Assembly: GCF_002995495.1 (NCBI RefSeq)
Contig: NZ_PVZV01000002.1
Span: 496,001 to 560,000 of the forward strand
DNA from: Actinocorallia populi
GTDB taxonomy: Bacteria > Actinomycetota > Actinomycetes > Streptosporangiales > Streptosporangiaceae
Reading direction: 5' to 3'
DNA length: 64,000 bases
Shown: in pieces, positions 49,898 to 58,800 of the stretch
Numbering within the stretch: position 1 is the stretch's first letter
Layout: every line of letters starts with the position of its first letter
Position numbers and translations under genes: made by a program
The notes under the pieces: model-generated
Databases searched by the model: none
Told to the model about the DNA's origin: nothing
What the model saw: only the letters and a program-made list of their open reading frames with translations

Positions 49898-49904
49898 CGG
49901 CGGA
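49867..49904 (+). repeat. 38-bp copy of a segment of the TPR-like gene
   Basis: Bases 49867-49904 match 47576-47613 at 35 of 38 positions. In the upstream copy the bases encode VLANPDEDRRTAE; here they are non-coding and form most of the terminator after the glycosyltransferase. Confidence 0.65.
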
Positions 49905-49961
49905 TCCGGAGAGCACGCACCCGGCCCGTGGCGGGTGCGTCTTCACCGGGGACAGAACGCG

Positions 49962-50612
49962 CTACGCCGCCTGGGCACCGGCCGGCTCGGACGGGCGCCG
50001 CAGCGAGAGGAGGAAGCGGACGACGACGAAGACGATGCCCGCGGCGGCCGCGACCCCCACGACCCACTGGCCGATGGCCGTGATCACCTCGTTCCTGCCC
50101 GGCGGGATCAGGGCCATCTGCACGGCGGCGCCGACCGGCACGGTCAGCCGCGCGAGGAGACCGATCACCCCCGCCCGGTGGGCGCAGGCGCCCACGGCGC
50201 CCAGCGGCGCCCCGAAAAGGAGACCGGCGACCCACCACACGAGCTGCTCGTTCCCGACGAAGGAGGTCAGGGCGCCGCCGCCGGCGATCGTCTCCCCGAA
50301 CGCGTAGGCCGCCACGGCCGCCAGCAGGGAGAGGACCCCGGCCGCGGCGCCCCGGGCCGGTGCCAGGGGAGCGCCGTTCTCGGCGCGGGTCACCAGCCAG
50401 CCGGCGGCGACCGCCAACCCTGCCCACGCCCATCCCGAGTCCATCACCACAGCGAGGATTTCCGCGTACGACCAGCCGCTGGTCGTATAACTCGTACTTT
50501 CCAGATCCGCGAATCGGTTCGAGAGGGCGTTGGCCCCCGCGGTCGCGGCCCCGAAAACCACTCCGAAGACAAGAGAACCCACCATCGCCTTGACCAGACC
50601 CGTCGTGTTCAT
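49962..50612 (-). CDS. Hypothetical integral membrane protein
   Basis: A 216-residue protein with about six membrane helices (for example VGSLVFGVVFGAATAGANAL, WAWAGLAVAAGWLV, GVLSLLAAVAAYAFGETIAGG, WWVAGLLFGAPLGAVGACA, WVVGVAAAAGIVFVVVRFLL). No family recognised; Gly- and Ala-rich small-residue packing throughout. The ATG lies at 50612, and a TATAGG-like element on the minus strand near 50722 may be its promoter. Confidence 0.65.
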   Translation of the reverse strand: MNTTGLVKAMVGSLVFGVVFGAATAGANALSNRFADLESTSYTTSGWSYAEILAVVMDSGWAWAGLAVAAGWLVTRAENGAPLAPARGAAAGVLSLLAAVAAYAFGETIAGGGALTSFVGNEQLVWWVAGLLFGAPLGAVGACAHRAGVIGLLARLTVPVGAAVQMALIPPGRNEVITAIGQWVVGVAAAAGIVFVVVRFLLSLRRPSEPAGAQAA

Positions 50613-51094
50613 CGGTCCTCTTTTCGCAGGCCTTACCGTCGATCGCCCTTCACGGACGCCTCCTCACCGCGCTCACCGCACGTCTTCGGATCCGTCACCG
50701 GCGGGCGGGAACACCACGATCCTATAGACGGGTGATCACGTCGATGGCCTGCCGCCGTGGTGCCCGGAACCGGTTTTGAGCCCGCCGCGGCGCGGTCGGG
50801 CGGCCATTCCCGGTGAGAGGAAGAATTGTCGTCCTGTGGATCCGATGATTCGCTTGAATTGTTGCGTGATCGCATGGGCGCGTCGAATGAGGGGCTCTTG
50901 GCGCCCGTCGGCAGGGCGGACATCGCATCTCGTCCGGGCATCGGACGCATCAGGGATGCGGCTGCGTGGCCGGTCCGTGGACGGTGGCCGGGCCGATCCG
51001 GCTGGAGGAATCCCCGGTAGGGGGGACGGGTGTCCCTGGTGGGCGGGAGGGAGGGCCGTGACGATGGTGGGACGCCGAGTCGCGGGAGGCCGAG
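50613..51094. other. Gap between a membrane protein gene and the GIDE gene
   Basis: 482 bases with no convincing gene. A TTG ORF at 50826-51020 (64 codons) has an AGGAAG-like site, but its product is low-complexity in the second half and matches nothing I know. The region contains divergent promoters. Confidence 0.45.
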
Positions 51095-51877
51095 ATGCCG
51101 TCGGGTTTGTTGGTCATGGCTGGGACCATGCTTTTCTTTGCCGGCGCGTTCGCGGCGCTGGTGGGCTTCGTCGTGGCGTGGGCGCGTTGGGAAGAACACC
51201 GGGTGATGCGGCAGCGGAGGAGGCAGGGGCTCGGGGAGGCGGGGAGCCGCGGACCGGGATCGGTGGTCTGCGCTGTGGAGGGGAAGGTGCGGGCGGGGGC
51301 GGACGGAGAACTGCGGGCGCCTTTCTCGGGGAACCCGTGTGTCTGGTACCGGGTGGTCGTCACGGAGCGGACAGGGCTCATGGGCAAGAAGCAGATCCTG
51401 CAGGAGACGTCGAAAGGCACGTTCCTGCTGGAGGACGCGACCGGGGTGGGCGTGGTCGTACCGCATGACTCGGAATGGGAGCAGGTGAGGGGATCCGGGA
51501 GGTCCTTCGACCGGAGGCTGACGGCCGAGGAGGAGCGGGGGCTGAGCTTTTCGGTGAAGAACGACGGCGGCGTCGAGAAACGGCGCCGCTATCAGGAGTG
51601 GACGCTTTCTCCGGGAGACCTGCTCTACGTGTGCGGACGGGTGACGTTCGACGGCCGGCGAACGGTCGTGGAACGTCCTTTTCCTCCGGTGAACAAGCTG
51701 GAGGGCCTGGAGCGGGAGATCGCTGCGAAGAACCCCTACCTGATCGGCGCGGGGAGCGAACGGGAAGTGCAGCGGCGCACGCTGCGCGACATGGTGTTCG
51801 GCTCCCTGGTCTGCGTGATCGGCACGGCCACATCACTCGCGCTGCTGCTCGTGGTGTTCGTGAAGGATTTGGACTGA
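51095..51877 (+). CDS. GIDE-domain (MULAN-like) membrane protein
   Basis: A 260-residue protein flanked by membrane helices (residues 8-30 and about 236-256). Between them lies the GIDE domain: GNPCVWYRVVVTER (Cys82-Trp84-Tyr85), FLLEDATGVGVVVP, then RRYQEWTLSPGDLLYVCGRV. This is the intermembrane domain of the mitochondrial E3 ligase MULAN; bacterial homologs exist but the RING domain is absent here. It has no predicted catalytic site. It probably senses or binds a membrane partner. ATG 51095 follows GGGAGG. It is convergent with the next gene. Confidence 0.8.
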   Translation: MPSGLLVMAGTMLFFAGAFAALVGFVVAWARWEEHRVMRQRRRQGLGEAGSRGPGSVVCAVEGKVRAGADGELRAPFSGNPCVWYRVVVTERTGLMGKKQILQETSKGTFLLEDATGVGVVVPHDSEWEQVRGSGRSFDRRLTAEEERGLSFSVKNDGGVEKRRRYQEWTLSPGDLLYVCGRVTFDGRRTVVERPFPPVNKLEGLEREIAAKNPYLIGAGSEREVQRRTLRDMVFGSLVCVIGTATSLALLLVVFVKDLD

Positions 51878-51949
51878 CGCGGCCCGGACAAGGCCGGCCC
51901 GCCGCCGAACCAGGGGATTCCCGTGCCGATGCCGAGGAACTGGCGGAGG

Positions 51950-52300
51950 TCACTGTTCGTGAATTCGGTCAGGGTGGTCGATACGGCCGTCGAGGTAGGC
52001 GATGAGTCGGACCTCGCTGCGTTCGAGGCGCTCACGCTGGTCCTGGCCGAGGTCGGCCAGGGCGTCGTCGAGTGTCTTGTCGCGGGGCACGTGGACCATC
52101 GCGCCGGTGTAGACGCGGCAGGGGGAGCACCAGGAGAGTCCGATGCATCGTTCGTACAGGTCTGATGCGGCCGGGTGGAAGCGGTAGCGGTACGAGCGCA
52201 CCGGGGTTCGGCAGGCGGCGCATATCCGGTGGCCGCCGTCGGGGAGGGTGGCCCAGGTGCCGACCTTGCGCCAGCGCCGCCCGGCCGGTGCGCGCTTCAA
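51950..52300 (-). CDS. Zinc-ribbon hypothetical protein
   Basis: A 116-residue protein with paired CxxC knuckles (Cys27-AA-Cys30 and Cys58-SP-Cys61), typical of a structural zinc ribbon, followed by an acidic helical tail. Its start overlaps the winged-helix gene by four bases (ATGA), making it the last gene of a three-gene operon. Binding to nucleic acid or to the regulator is plausible; no family identified. Confidence 0.7.
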   Translation of the reverse strand: MKRAPAGRRWRKVGTWATLPDGGHRICAACRTPVRSYRYRFHPAASDLYERCIGLSWCSPCRVYTGAMVHVPRDKTLDDALADLGQDQRERLERSEVRLIAYLDGRIDHPDRIHEQ

Positions 52301-52623
52301 GGCGTAGGAGGGTCGGCGGGGGTGCCCGGCTGGGAGGCGATCTGGTTGAGGGTCGCGAGGTGCCGGGTGAAGGCGTCTCTGCCGTCGGGGGTCGAGGACA
52401 GCCAGGTGGTGGTGCGCCTGCCGGTCTGGGCCTTGCGGATGGTGATGTAGCCGGCCTTCTCCAGGGTGGTGAGGTGCTGGGACAGGGCCGAGTCGCTGAT
52501 CTGGACGGTGTCGCGGACGAACCGGAACTCCGCGCGTTCCACCGAGGCCAGGAGCGCCATGATGGAGAAGCGGGCCGGGGTGTGGATGACGGTGTCCAGC
52601 CGGTGGCGGGGGTGGGTGGTCAT
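52297..52623 (-). CDS. Winged-helix transcriptional regulator (HTH_34/MarR-like)
   Basis: A 108-residue single-domain wHTH: HTPARFSIMALLASVERAEF, then FVRDTVQISDSALSQHLTTLEKAGYITIRK with the wing TGRRTTTWLSSTPDG. This is the PF13601-type group that commonly forms an operon with a small membrane protein. It is translationally coupled to both neighbours (ATGA overlaps on both sides) and probably binds the palindrome at 53076. Confidence 0.88.
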   Translation of the reverse strand: MTTHPRHRLDTVIHTPARFSIMALLASVERAEFRFVRDTVQISDSALSQHLTTLEKAGYITIRKAQTGRRTTTWLSSTPDGRDAFTRHLATLNQIASQPGTPADPPTP

Positions 52624-53051
52624 GACCGGCGGGCCGTCCGGGCGGCGGCGGCGAAGAACGGCAGGGCCATGACGGTGGCCGCGGCGATCCAGCCGGGCAG
52701 GGAGGTCTCCATCTTCCAGCGGACCATCGGGCCGATGACCAGCAGGTACAGGGTGAACCAGACGATCGCGGAGATCATGAACCGCCGGGAGGCGCCCGCG
52801 GGGAAGACCCTGCGCCGCTCGGCCCACAGGGAGGCCAGGAGGAACGCCAGCGCCCCTCCGGCGGCCGTGTAGGTGCGGGCGGCGCCGTCGGGCCACACCG
52901 CCTCCAGCAGCGTGATCCACGCGATCGCGCCCACGCCGAGCGCCGCGAGGTATCCGCTGAACCAGCGGCCCGACCGTACGGCCCGGCCGCGTACCCGTTC
53001 CGCCTCCGCCAGTGCCGTCCGAGCCGCCCGACCCTCGTTTTCGTCGTGCAT
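52620..53051 (-). CDS. Small membrane protein, first gene of wHTH operon
   Basis: A 143-residue protein with a basic N-terminal cytoplasmic segment (about 1-28) and four membrane helices (GYLAALGVGAIAWITLLEAV, AAGGALAFLLASLWAE, FMISAIVWFTLYLLVIGPMV, GWIAAATVMALPFFAAAA). It overlaps the winged-helix gene by four bases. Such membrane/wHTH pairs are frequent; the membrane protein may sequester the regulator. Function unknown. Confidence 0.75.
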   Translation of the reverse strand: MHDENEGRAARTALAEAERVRGRAVRSGRWFSGYLAALGVGAIAWITLLEAVWPDGAARTYTAAGGALAFLLASLWAERRRVFPAGASRRFMISAIVWFTLYLLVIGPMVRWKMETSLPGWIAAATVMALPFFAAAARTARRS

Positions 53052-53075
53052 ATCCTCTTCCCTTCCATGTAACTA

Positions 53076-53092
53076 CTTTAGTGATGCTAAAG
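53076..53092. promoter_or_regulatory. Operator of the membrane/wHTH/zinc-ribbon operon
   Basis: CTTTAG and CTAAAG arms around TGATG (53076-53092) lie 25-41 bases upstream of the first start codon. Known operators of related small winged-helix regulators are similar TTTAGn5CTAAA palindromes. Autoregulation is likely. Confidence 0.7.
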
Positions 53093-53552
53093 CAGTTGAA
53101 GGGTGCTGGCAAGCCGCTGCGGCAGGGTCGGCGCGGAGGCCGCGTCGAGCGTTGGCAGGGCGCGAAGGGTGGTGTGAGGGCGCACGCATCCGCGTGCCGT
53201 TTTGAAACCGGCCTGCGCCGCCGCTCTGCCGGCCGACACGTACGGGAAGGCCACGGTGGCTCTGCCTGTCGATGGCCTCTCACCGGGCCTGGCAAAGGGT
53301 CGTCCGACCATGGCGAGGCAGGCGTCGTGCGATCTCGGCCTCTGCGGGTTCGCGGCCGGTGCTCCTCGCGCGCCCACGGCGAGAGCCCGTGGCCATGGGC
53401 CGCACGGCACGGCTTCGCCGAGTGCCGGAGAAAGAGTGGTGAAGAAGAGAGGGGAAAGATGAAACGCCGGACGGGGAACAACCGATATACCCGTGGTCGT
53501 TCGACACTCTGCGAGAAGGCAGAGTCTTCCTCTCACCAGGAGTATATCACAC
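53093..53552. other. Long leader region of the HelR-like gene
   Basis: 460 bases between divergent genes. No RAE-like site was found on either strand. An AT-richer stretch from 53480 to 53552 includes an inverted repeat (ACTCTGC, 6-base loop, GCAGAGT; 53506-53525), 27 bases before the start codon, with AGGAG at 53537. It may be a regulatory hairpin in the 5' UTR. Confidence 0.5.
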
Positions 53553-55811
53553 ATGCCCATCCATGCCCTAGAGGAAGAGCAGAGGAAAGTCACGTGGCTG
53601 TACGGGTTGCTGGACGCGGCGCGGGCGAGGGCCGAGGGGTCGGCGCGGATCGAGGCCGGTGGCGGCGGAGGGTTCCAGCAGCGGGTGGACCGGGAGACGG
53701 CCGTCCATGAGCGGGAGAAGCGGCTGGCGCAGTACGCGGCGGTGGAGCACGGATTGTGTTTCGGGCGGATCGACGGCAGGGACGACACGCTCTACATCGG
53801 GCGGATCGGGCTCCGGGACGAGGAGGGGGAGCCCGCGCTGATCGACTGGCGGGCTCCCGCGGCGCGGCCGTTCTACACCGCCACGGTCGCCGACCCGGGG
53901 GATCTCGTGCGGCGGCGGCACCTGCACACGCGGGGGCGGAAGGTCGTCGACCTGGACGACGAGGTGTTCGATCTGGAGGCGATGAAGCCGGGGGACAAGG
54001 CGAACCTGGTCGGTGAGGCCGCGCTGCTCTCCAGCCTCCGGCGGGGCCGTACGGGGCGGATGAGCGATGTCGTCGCGACGATCCAGGCGGAGCAGGACGA
54101 GGTCGTGCGGGCCGGGTTCCAGGGGATCCTGGTGGTGCAGGGAGGGCCGGGGACGGGGAAGACCGTCGCGGCGCTGCACCGGGCGGCCTTCCTGCTCTAC
54201 ACGTACCGGGAGACGCTGAGCCGGCGCGGGGTGCTCATCGTGGGGCCTAATCCGACGTTCCTGCGGTACATCGAGCGGGTCCTGCCGGGGCTGGGCGAGA
54301 CCGACGTGGCGTTGTGCACGCTGGGGTCGCTGTATCCGGGCATCCATGCCACGGCCGCGGACACCCCGGAGGTCGAGGCCGTCAAGGGCGACGGGCGGAT
54401 GGCCGAACGGTTGGAAGAAGCCCTGAAGGCGAGGCAGCGAGTCCCGGAAGAGGACGTGACGGTCGAAGCCGACGGGATGCCCGCCACGCTCACCCGGGAG
54501 GCCGCACTGCGGGCGCGCGAGCACGCCCGTAACGTTCGTGCGCCGCACAACATCCAGCGGCGCGTGTTCGTCCACGACGTTCTCGCGGCGCTCGCCGAGG
54601 ACCAGCTGGAACGGATGGAACGCGAGACCGACGAGCCGTTGCAGCAGCTTCTGGCGGAAGGCGGGCTGAGCAAGGAGCTGCAGGAACTGCTCGAAGAGCC
54701 CTCCCGCCTGCGCGAGGACCACGACCTGGAGCTGGCCAAGGAGACCCTCTGGGAGGACCCGGAGGTGCGGAGGCTCATCGAATCCCTCTGGCCCGAGCTC
54801 ACCCCGGAACGTTTCCTCACCGACCTGTACGCCGACCCCGAGGCCCTAGACCACATCGGCTGCCCGGAGCTGCGAAGGGAACCAGGCGCCCCCTGGACGG
54901 TCGCGGACGTTCCTCTGCTCGACGAGGCGGCCGAGCTGCTGGGCGTGGACGACAGCGCGGACAAGGCCGCAGAACGTCGTGAAGAGCAGCGCCGCCGCGA
55001 GGAGGAGCGCTACGCGCGGGGTGTTCTGCAGATCTCCGGGATCACGGAGGTGGACGCCGCGATGCTCGCCGAACGCCAGCGGGAGGATCGCGGGCCCGTC
55101 ACGGCCGCCGAAAGGCTCGCCGACCGTGAGTGGGCGTACGGACACGTCATCGTGGACGAGGCGCAGGAGCTCTCCTCCATGGCGTGGCGCGTGGTGATGC
55201 GCCGGGTGCCCGCCAAGTCCATGACGGTCGTCGGCGACCTGGCCCAGACGGGCAGCGCGGCAGGCGCCCGCGACTGGGGGGAGATGCTGGAGCCGTTCGT
55301 GGAGGACCGCTGGCGGGAGCTGCGCCTGCTGGTCAACTACCGGACACCCGGCGCGATCATGGCGGTGGCCGAGGACGTCCTGGCGAGCGTCGACCCCGGC
55401 GCCAAGGCACCCCGCTCGGTACGCGAGGAGGGGGACCCGCCCCGAGCCGTCCGGATGGACGCCCTGGACGCCCTCCCCGCCCTGGTCGAAGCCGAGCTGG
55501 AAACGATCGGTGAAGGCCGCCTCGCCGTCATCACCTCCCGCACCCGCCGGAAGGAGGCGATCGCAGCCCTCCCCGAAACCCCGTCGGAGGTGACTCCCGA
55601 AGCCCTCGACCAGCCCGTCGTGATCCTGACGGCGACCGAGTCCAAGGGCCTGGAGTTCGACTCCGTCGTGCTCGTCGATCCCGAAGGCATGCTCGGCGAG
55701 TCCCCGAACGGAGGCCACGACCTGTACGTCGCCATCACCCGTGCGACAAGGCGCCTGACCGTCGTGCACTCCGGGAGCCTCCCGCCGGAGCTGGCGCGGC
55801 TCGAAGGCTGA
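53553..55811 (+). CDS. helR: HelR/HelD-type RNA polymerase-associated ATPase
   Basis: A 752-residue UvrD-like SF1 protein: an N-terminal coiled arm (about 1-60), Walker A GGPGTGKT (Lys203), a long insertion with acidic helices (about 270-500), Walker B-like VIVDEAQELS, motif III GDLAQTGS, motif V/VI KGLEFDSVVLVDPE and VAITRATRRLTVVHS. HelD/HelR proteins enter RNA polymerase to dissociate stalled complexes; the HelR class displaces rifamycins. Whether this one is HelR or a HelD housekeeping copy cannot be decided from motifs alone. ATG 53553 gives the family start; upstream frame excluded. Confidence 0.85.
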   Translation: MPIHALEEEQRKVTWLYGLLDAARARAEGSARIEAGGGGGFQQRVDRETAVHEREKRLAQYAAVEHGLCFGRIDGRDDTLYIGRIGLRDEEGEPALIDWRAPAARPFYTATVADPGDLVRRRHLHTRGRKVVDLDDEVFDLEAMKPGDKANLVGEAALLSSLRRGRTGRMSDVVATIQAEQDEVVRAGFQGILVVQGGPGTGKTVAALHRAAFLLYTYRETLSRRGVLIVGPNPTFLRYIERVLPGLGETDVALCTLGSLYPGIHATAADTPEVEAVKGDGRMAERLEEALKARQRVPEEDVTVEADGMPATLTREAALRAREHARNVRAPHNIQRRVFVHDVLAALAEDQLERMERETDEPLQQLLAEGGLSKELQELLEEPSRLREDHDLELAKETLWEDPEVRRLIESLWPELTPERFLTDLYADPEALDHIGCPELRREPGAPWTVADVPLLDEAAELLGVDDSADKAAERREEQRRREEERYARGVLQISGITEVDAAMLAERQREDRGPVTAAERLADREWAYGHVIVDEAQELSSMAWRVVMRRVPAKSMTVVGDLAQTGSAAGARDWGEMLEPFVEDRWRELRLLVNYRTPGAIMAVAEDVLASVDPGAKAPRSVREEGDPPRAVRMDALDALPALVEAELETIGEGRLAVITSRTRRKEAIAALPETPSEVTPEALDQPVVILTATESKGLEFDSVVLVDPEGMLGESPNGGHDLYVAITRATRRLTVVHSGSLPPELARLEG

Positions 55812-55817
55812 GCGGCG

Positions 55818-58800
55818 TCAGCGGCGGCCGATGGTCCTGGCGGCGCCCGCGGCGATGGTCGTCGCCAGGATCCAGCCCGCGGCCACCAGCAGGTAGGAGA
55901 ACCACTGGTGGAGGTCGACGGGGTTGAAGGCCCGCTCCTGGCCGAGGTCCACGATCGGCAGGAGGAGGTCGACGGTGTACATGACGGGGTTGAAGTCGGG
56001 GTGCTCGTCCTTCTTGATGGGGCGCGGCTCGGAGACCGAGAACACCACCGAGCCGATCGCCACGAGGAGGGCGAGCCAGGCGGCGGCGCGGGCCGGCTGG
56101 TAGCCGTAGCCGACGGTGACGTCCTGGAGGCGGCTCCAGATCCGGCCGGCGCCGGAGGCTCCGCGGCCCTGGCGGCGTTCACGGGCCAGCAGGACGGTCT
56201 GGGCGTGGTGCTGCTGGCCCAGGGCGGTGTAGTGGGCGGCGAGCTGCTCGTACGGCTGGGGCTGGAAGCCGCGCGGGTCGCGGCTCAGCCAGTCCAGCCG
56301 CGCCTGCGGGTCGGTCCGGGGCTCCAGCGCCTCGTAGACCAGGCCGTCCAGCTCCATCGCCTCGGGCCAGCGCGACGGGTCGTCCTCCAGGATGCCGAGG
56401 CGGGCGTGGCTGAGCTGGACGGTCCCCGCCAGCCGGGCGGGCTTCAGCACCAGGCGGCCCGCCTGCAGGCCCTTGGCCTCCAGCACGCGCCCGTCCGGCT
56501 GCTCGTGGACGGTTTCGCGGAGCTGGAGGGTCCGGCCGATGCGGGCCTCGGCGACGCGCAGCGTTCCGGTGAAGGCCGTCCGCTCCAGGAAGACGTCACC
56601 GACGACCTCGGCGCGCGACAGCCGCAGTGCCACCCCGCCGGGGTTGACGAACTCCGCCTCCCGGGCGAAGAGCTGGTCGGTGATCTGGGCGACGCGCAGG
56701 TTGACCTCCCCTTCGAAGCGGGCGCCGTGCAGCCGCAGGGTGCGGGTGTGCAGGCCGTCGGCGACGATCGCGTTCTCCCCGTCTCCGGTCAGCCGGGCCC
56801 CGTCCAGGTAGGTCTGGCCGTTGACCTGGCTGCCGCGCAGAACGATCCGCCCCGTGGCGGTGAGGCCGTTCAGCAGCAGCCCGCCCGCGGTCACCCAGCT
56901 GGCCAGCAGCGCCGGGTCCGTTCCGGCCGCGGTGAGGTGGGCGTCGGCGAGTTCGATGACGCCGGAGAAGTGGGAGCCGCGCAGCGACACCTTCCCTTGG
57001 GCCCGCAGCCGCGCCATGCGGGCGTTGACCGCGGTCAGCCCCTCGCCGCTGAACGCGCGGCCTTCGGCGTCGCAGACGAGGACGGCCTCCTCGGCGGACA
57101 GGTCGGCGGTGATCTGGGCGTTGCGCATGGCGATGCGGCCCCGCGCGTGCAGCCGGTTGAGCAGCACCTGCCCGGCGCCCAGCCCGTTGCACAGCAGCGC
57201 CATCCCGCCGAGATCGCAGGAGACCCGCGCCCCGATCAGCCGGAAGTCCCCGGCCACCTGGGCGCCGCGCAACGAGACGCGGCCCTCGAACTCGGCTCCG
57301 TCGGCGATGAAGTGCACCGCGTGCAGGCCGGCCGCCGACACGGCCCGGCCCTGGTCGTCGGCGCCGACCCGCGCTCCGGCCAGCAGCACGTCCCCGGCGA
57401 TCTGGACGCCCAGCAGCGACACCCGCCCCGCGGCGGCCAGCCCGTCGGCGGCGAGTTCTCCGGCCGCCAGCCCGTCGGCGGACAGGGAAAGCCCGTCCCC
57501 GTCCGCGCCCAGCTTCGTGTCCTTCAGCTCCAGCTCCCGGGTGAGCTGCGCGTCGTCGAAGACGACCGGGCCTCCCGCCTCCAGCCCGCGGGCCAGGACG
57601 CCGCCCGCGGTGAGCCCGGCGGCGCTGAGGGACGTGCCGAGCCGCGCGTCGGCGATGTCGAGTTCCTGGGTGATCCGGGCGTTGTCGAAGGCGACGTGGC
57701 CTTCGGCGTGCAGCCGCCGGGCCTGGACGCCGCCCGCGGTGAGGCTGAGGGCGTCGAGCGCCCGGTCCCGGGCGTCGAGGCGGGCCCCGGCGAGATCGAG
57801 GTCGCCGGTGACGCGGGTGCTGACCAGGGAGACGAGGCCCCCGGCGTGGAGGCGGGGGAGGAGAACGTTGACGGCCTCCATGTTGTCGGCGATCAGGGAC
57901 TGGCCGTCGGGGGAGGGGACGAGGCGGCAGTCGCCCATCTGGACGTCGCCGGTGAAGGCGGCTCCGCGCAGCAGGACGCGGCCTTCGGCATGCAGGAAAT
58001 CGGCGGTCAGGCCGCCGGAGCGCAGGCGGTCGGCGCGCAGGGCGTGGCCGTCGGGACCGGCCTCCAGCCTGGCGCGGGTGAGGTCGATCTCGCCGACGCC
58101 GCCGTTGCGCAGGGAGACGCGGCCCTGCGCGGTGAGGCCGTCGAGGCGGGCCGTCGTGGCGGTCATGCCGTCGGCGGCCAGCGCGATGCCGTCCTGCGCC
58201 GCCGTCACCCGGGCGCCGGAGAGCTCCAGATCGCCGGTGAGGCGGGCATTGACGAGCCGGATCTGCCCGCCCTCGACGACGATCCCGGGGGCGTGCAGGC
58301 TGCTCACGGAAGCGGCCTCGAGGTTGAGGGAGGCGTCCTTGAGCGACGCGTCGGACATGGTGAGGGGCGCGTGCAGCGTGGCGCCGATGAACCGCACCTC
58401 GCCCACGGCGCTGAACCCGTGGTTGAGCCAGAGCGCCCCGTCGGACCGCAGGCCGCCCGCCGCGATCGCGACGCCGCCCGGGTTGGAGACGGAGGCCGAG
58501 CGCAGCGTGAGGCTCCCCGCGATGTGGGAGTTGTCGAGGGTCAGCGCGCCCCACTGCCCGGTGGTGCTGATCACCGCGTCGGAGAAGCGCAGCATGCTGC
58601 CGAACCGGGCGTGGGGCAGACGTACGCCGCCCGTCGAGGTGAACCCCCGGTCGAAGCAGGCGACGCCGGTGACCTGCAGGCCCTCGGCGTGCAGGGCGTC
58701 GCCCGCCGGACCGGCGCTCAGCGTGGCGCCGGACAGGTGGAGCTCGCCGTCGATCTGGGCGTGGTCCAGGTCCACCCGGCCGGTGATCACGGAATCCTTG

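Noticed and set aside
50826-51020. Small TTG ORF of 64 codons before the GIDE gene
   Set aside because: It has a purine-rich stretch upstream but the product is low-complexity in its second half and recalls no family. Listed only in the gap description.
53093-53552. RAE upstream of the HelR-like gene
   Set aside because: No CTTG-n3-CAAG arrangement with GGG/CCC flanks was found on either strand. The closest partial match (GGCAAGCC at about 53108) lacks the left half.
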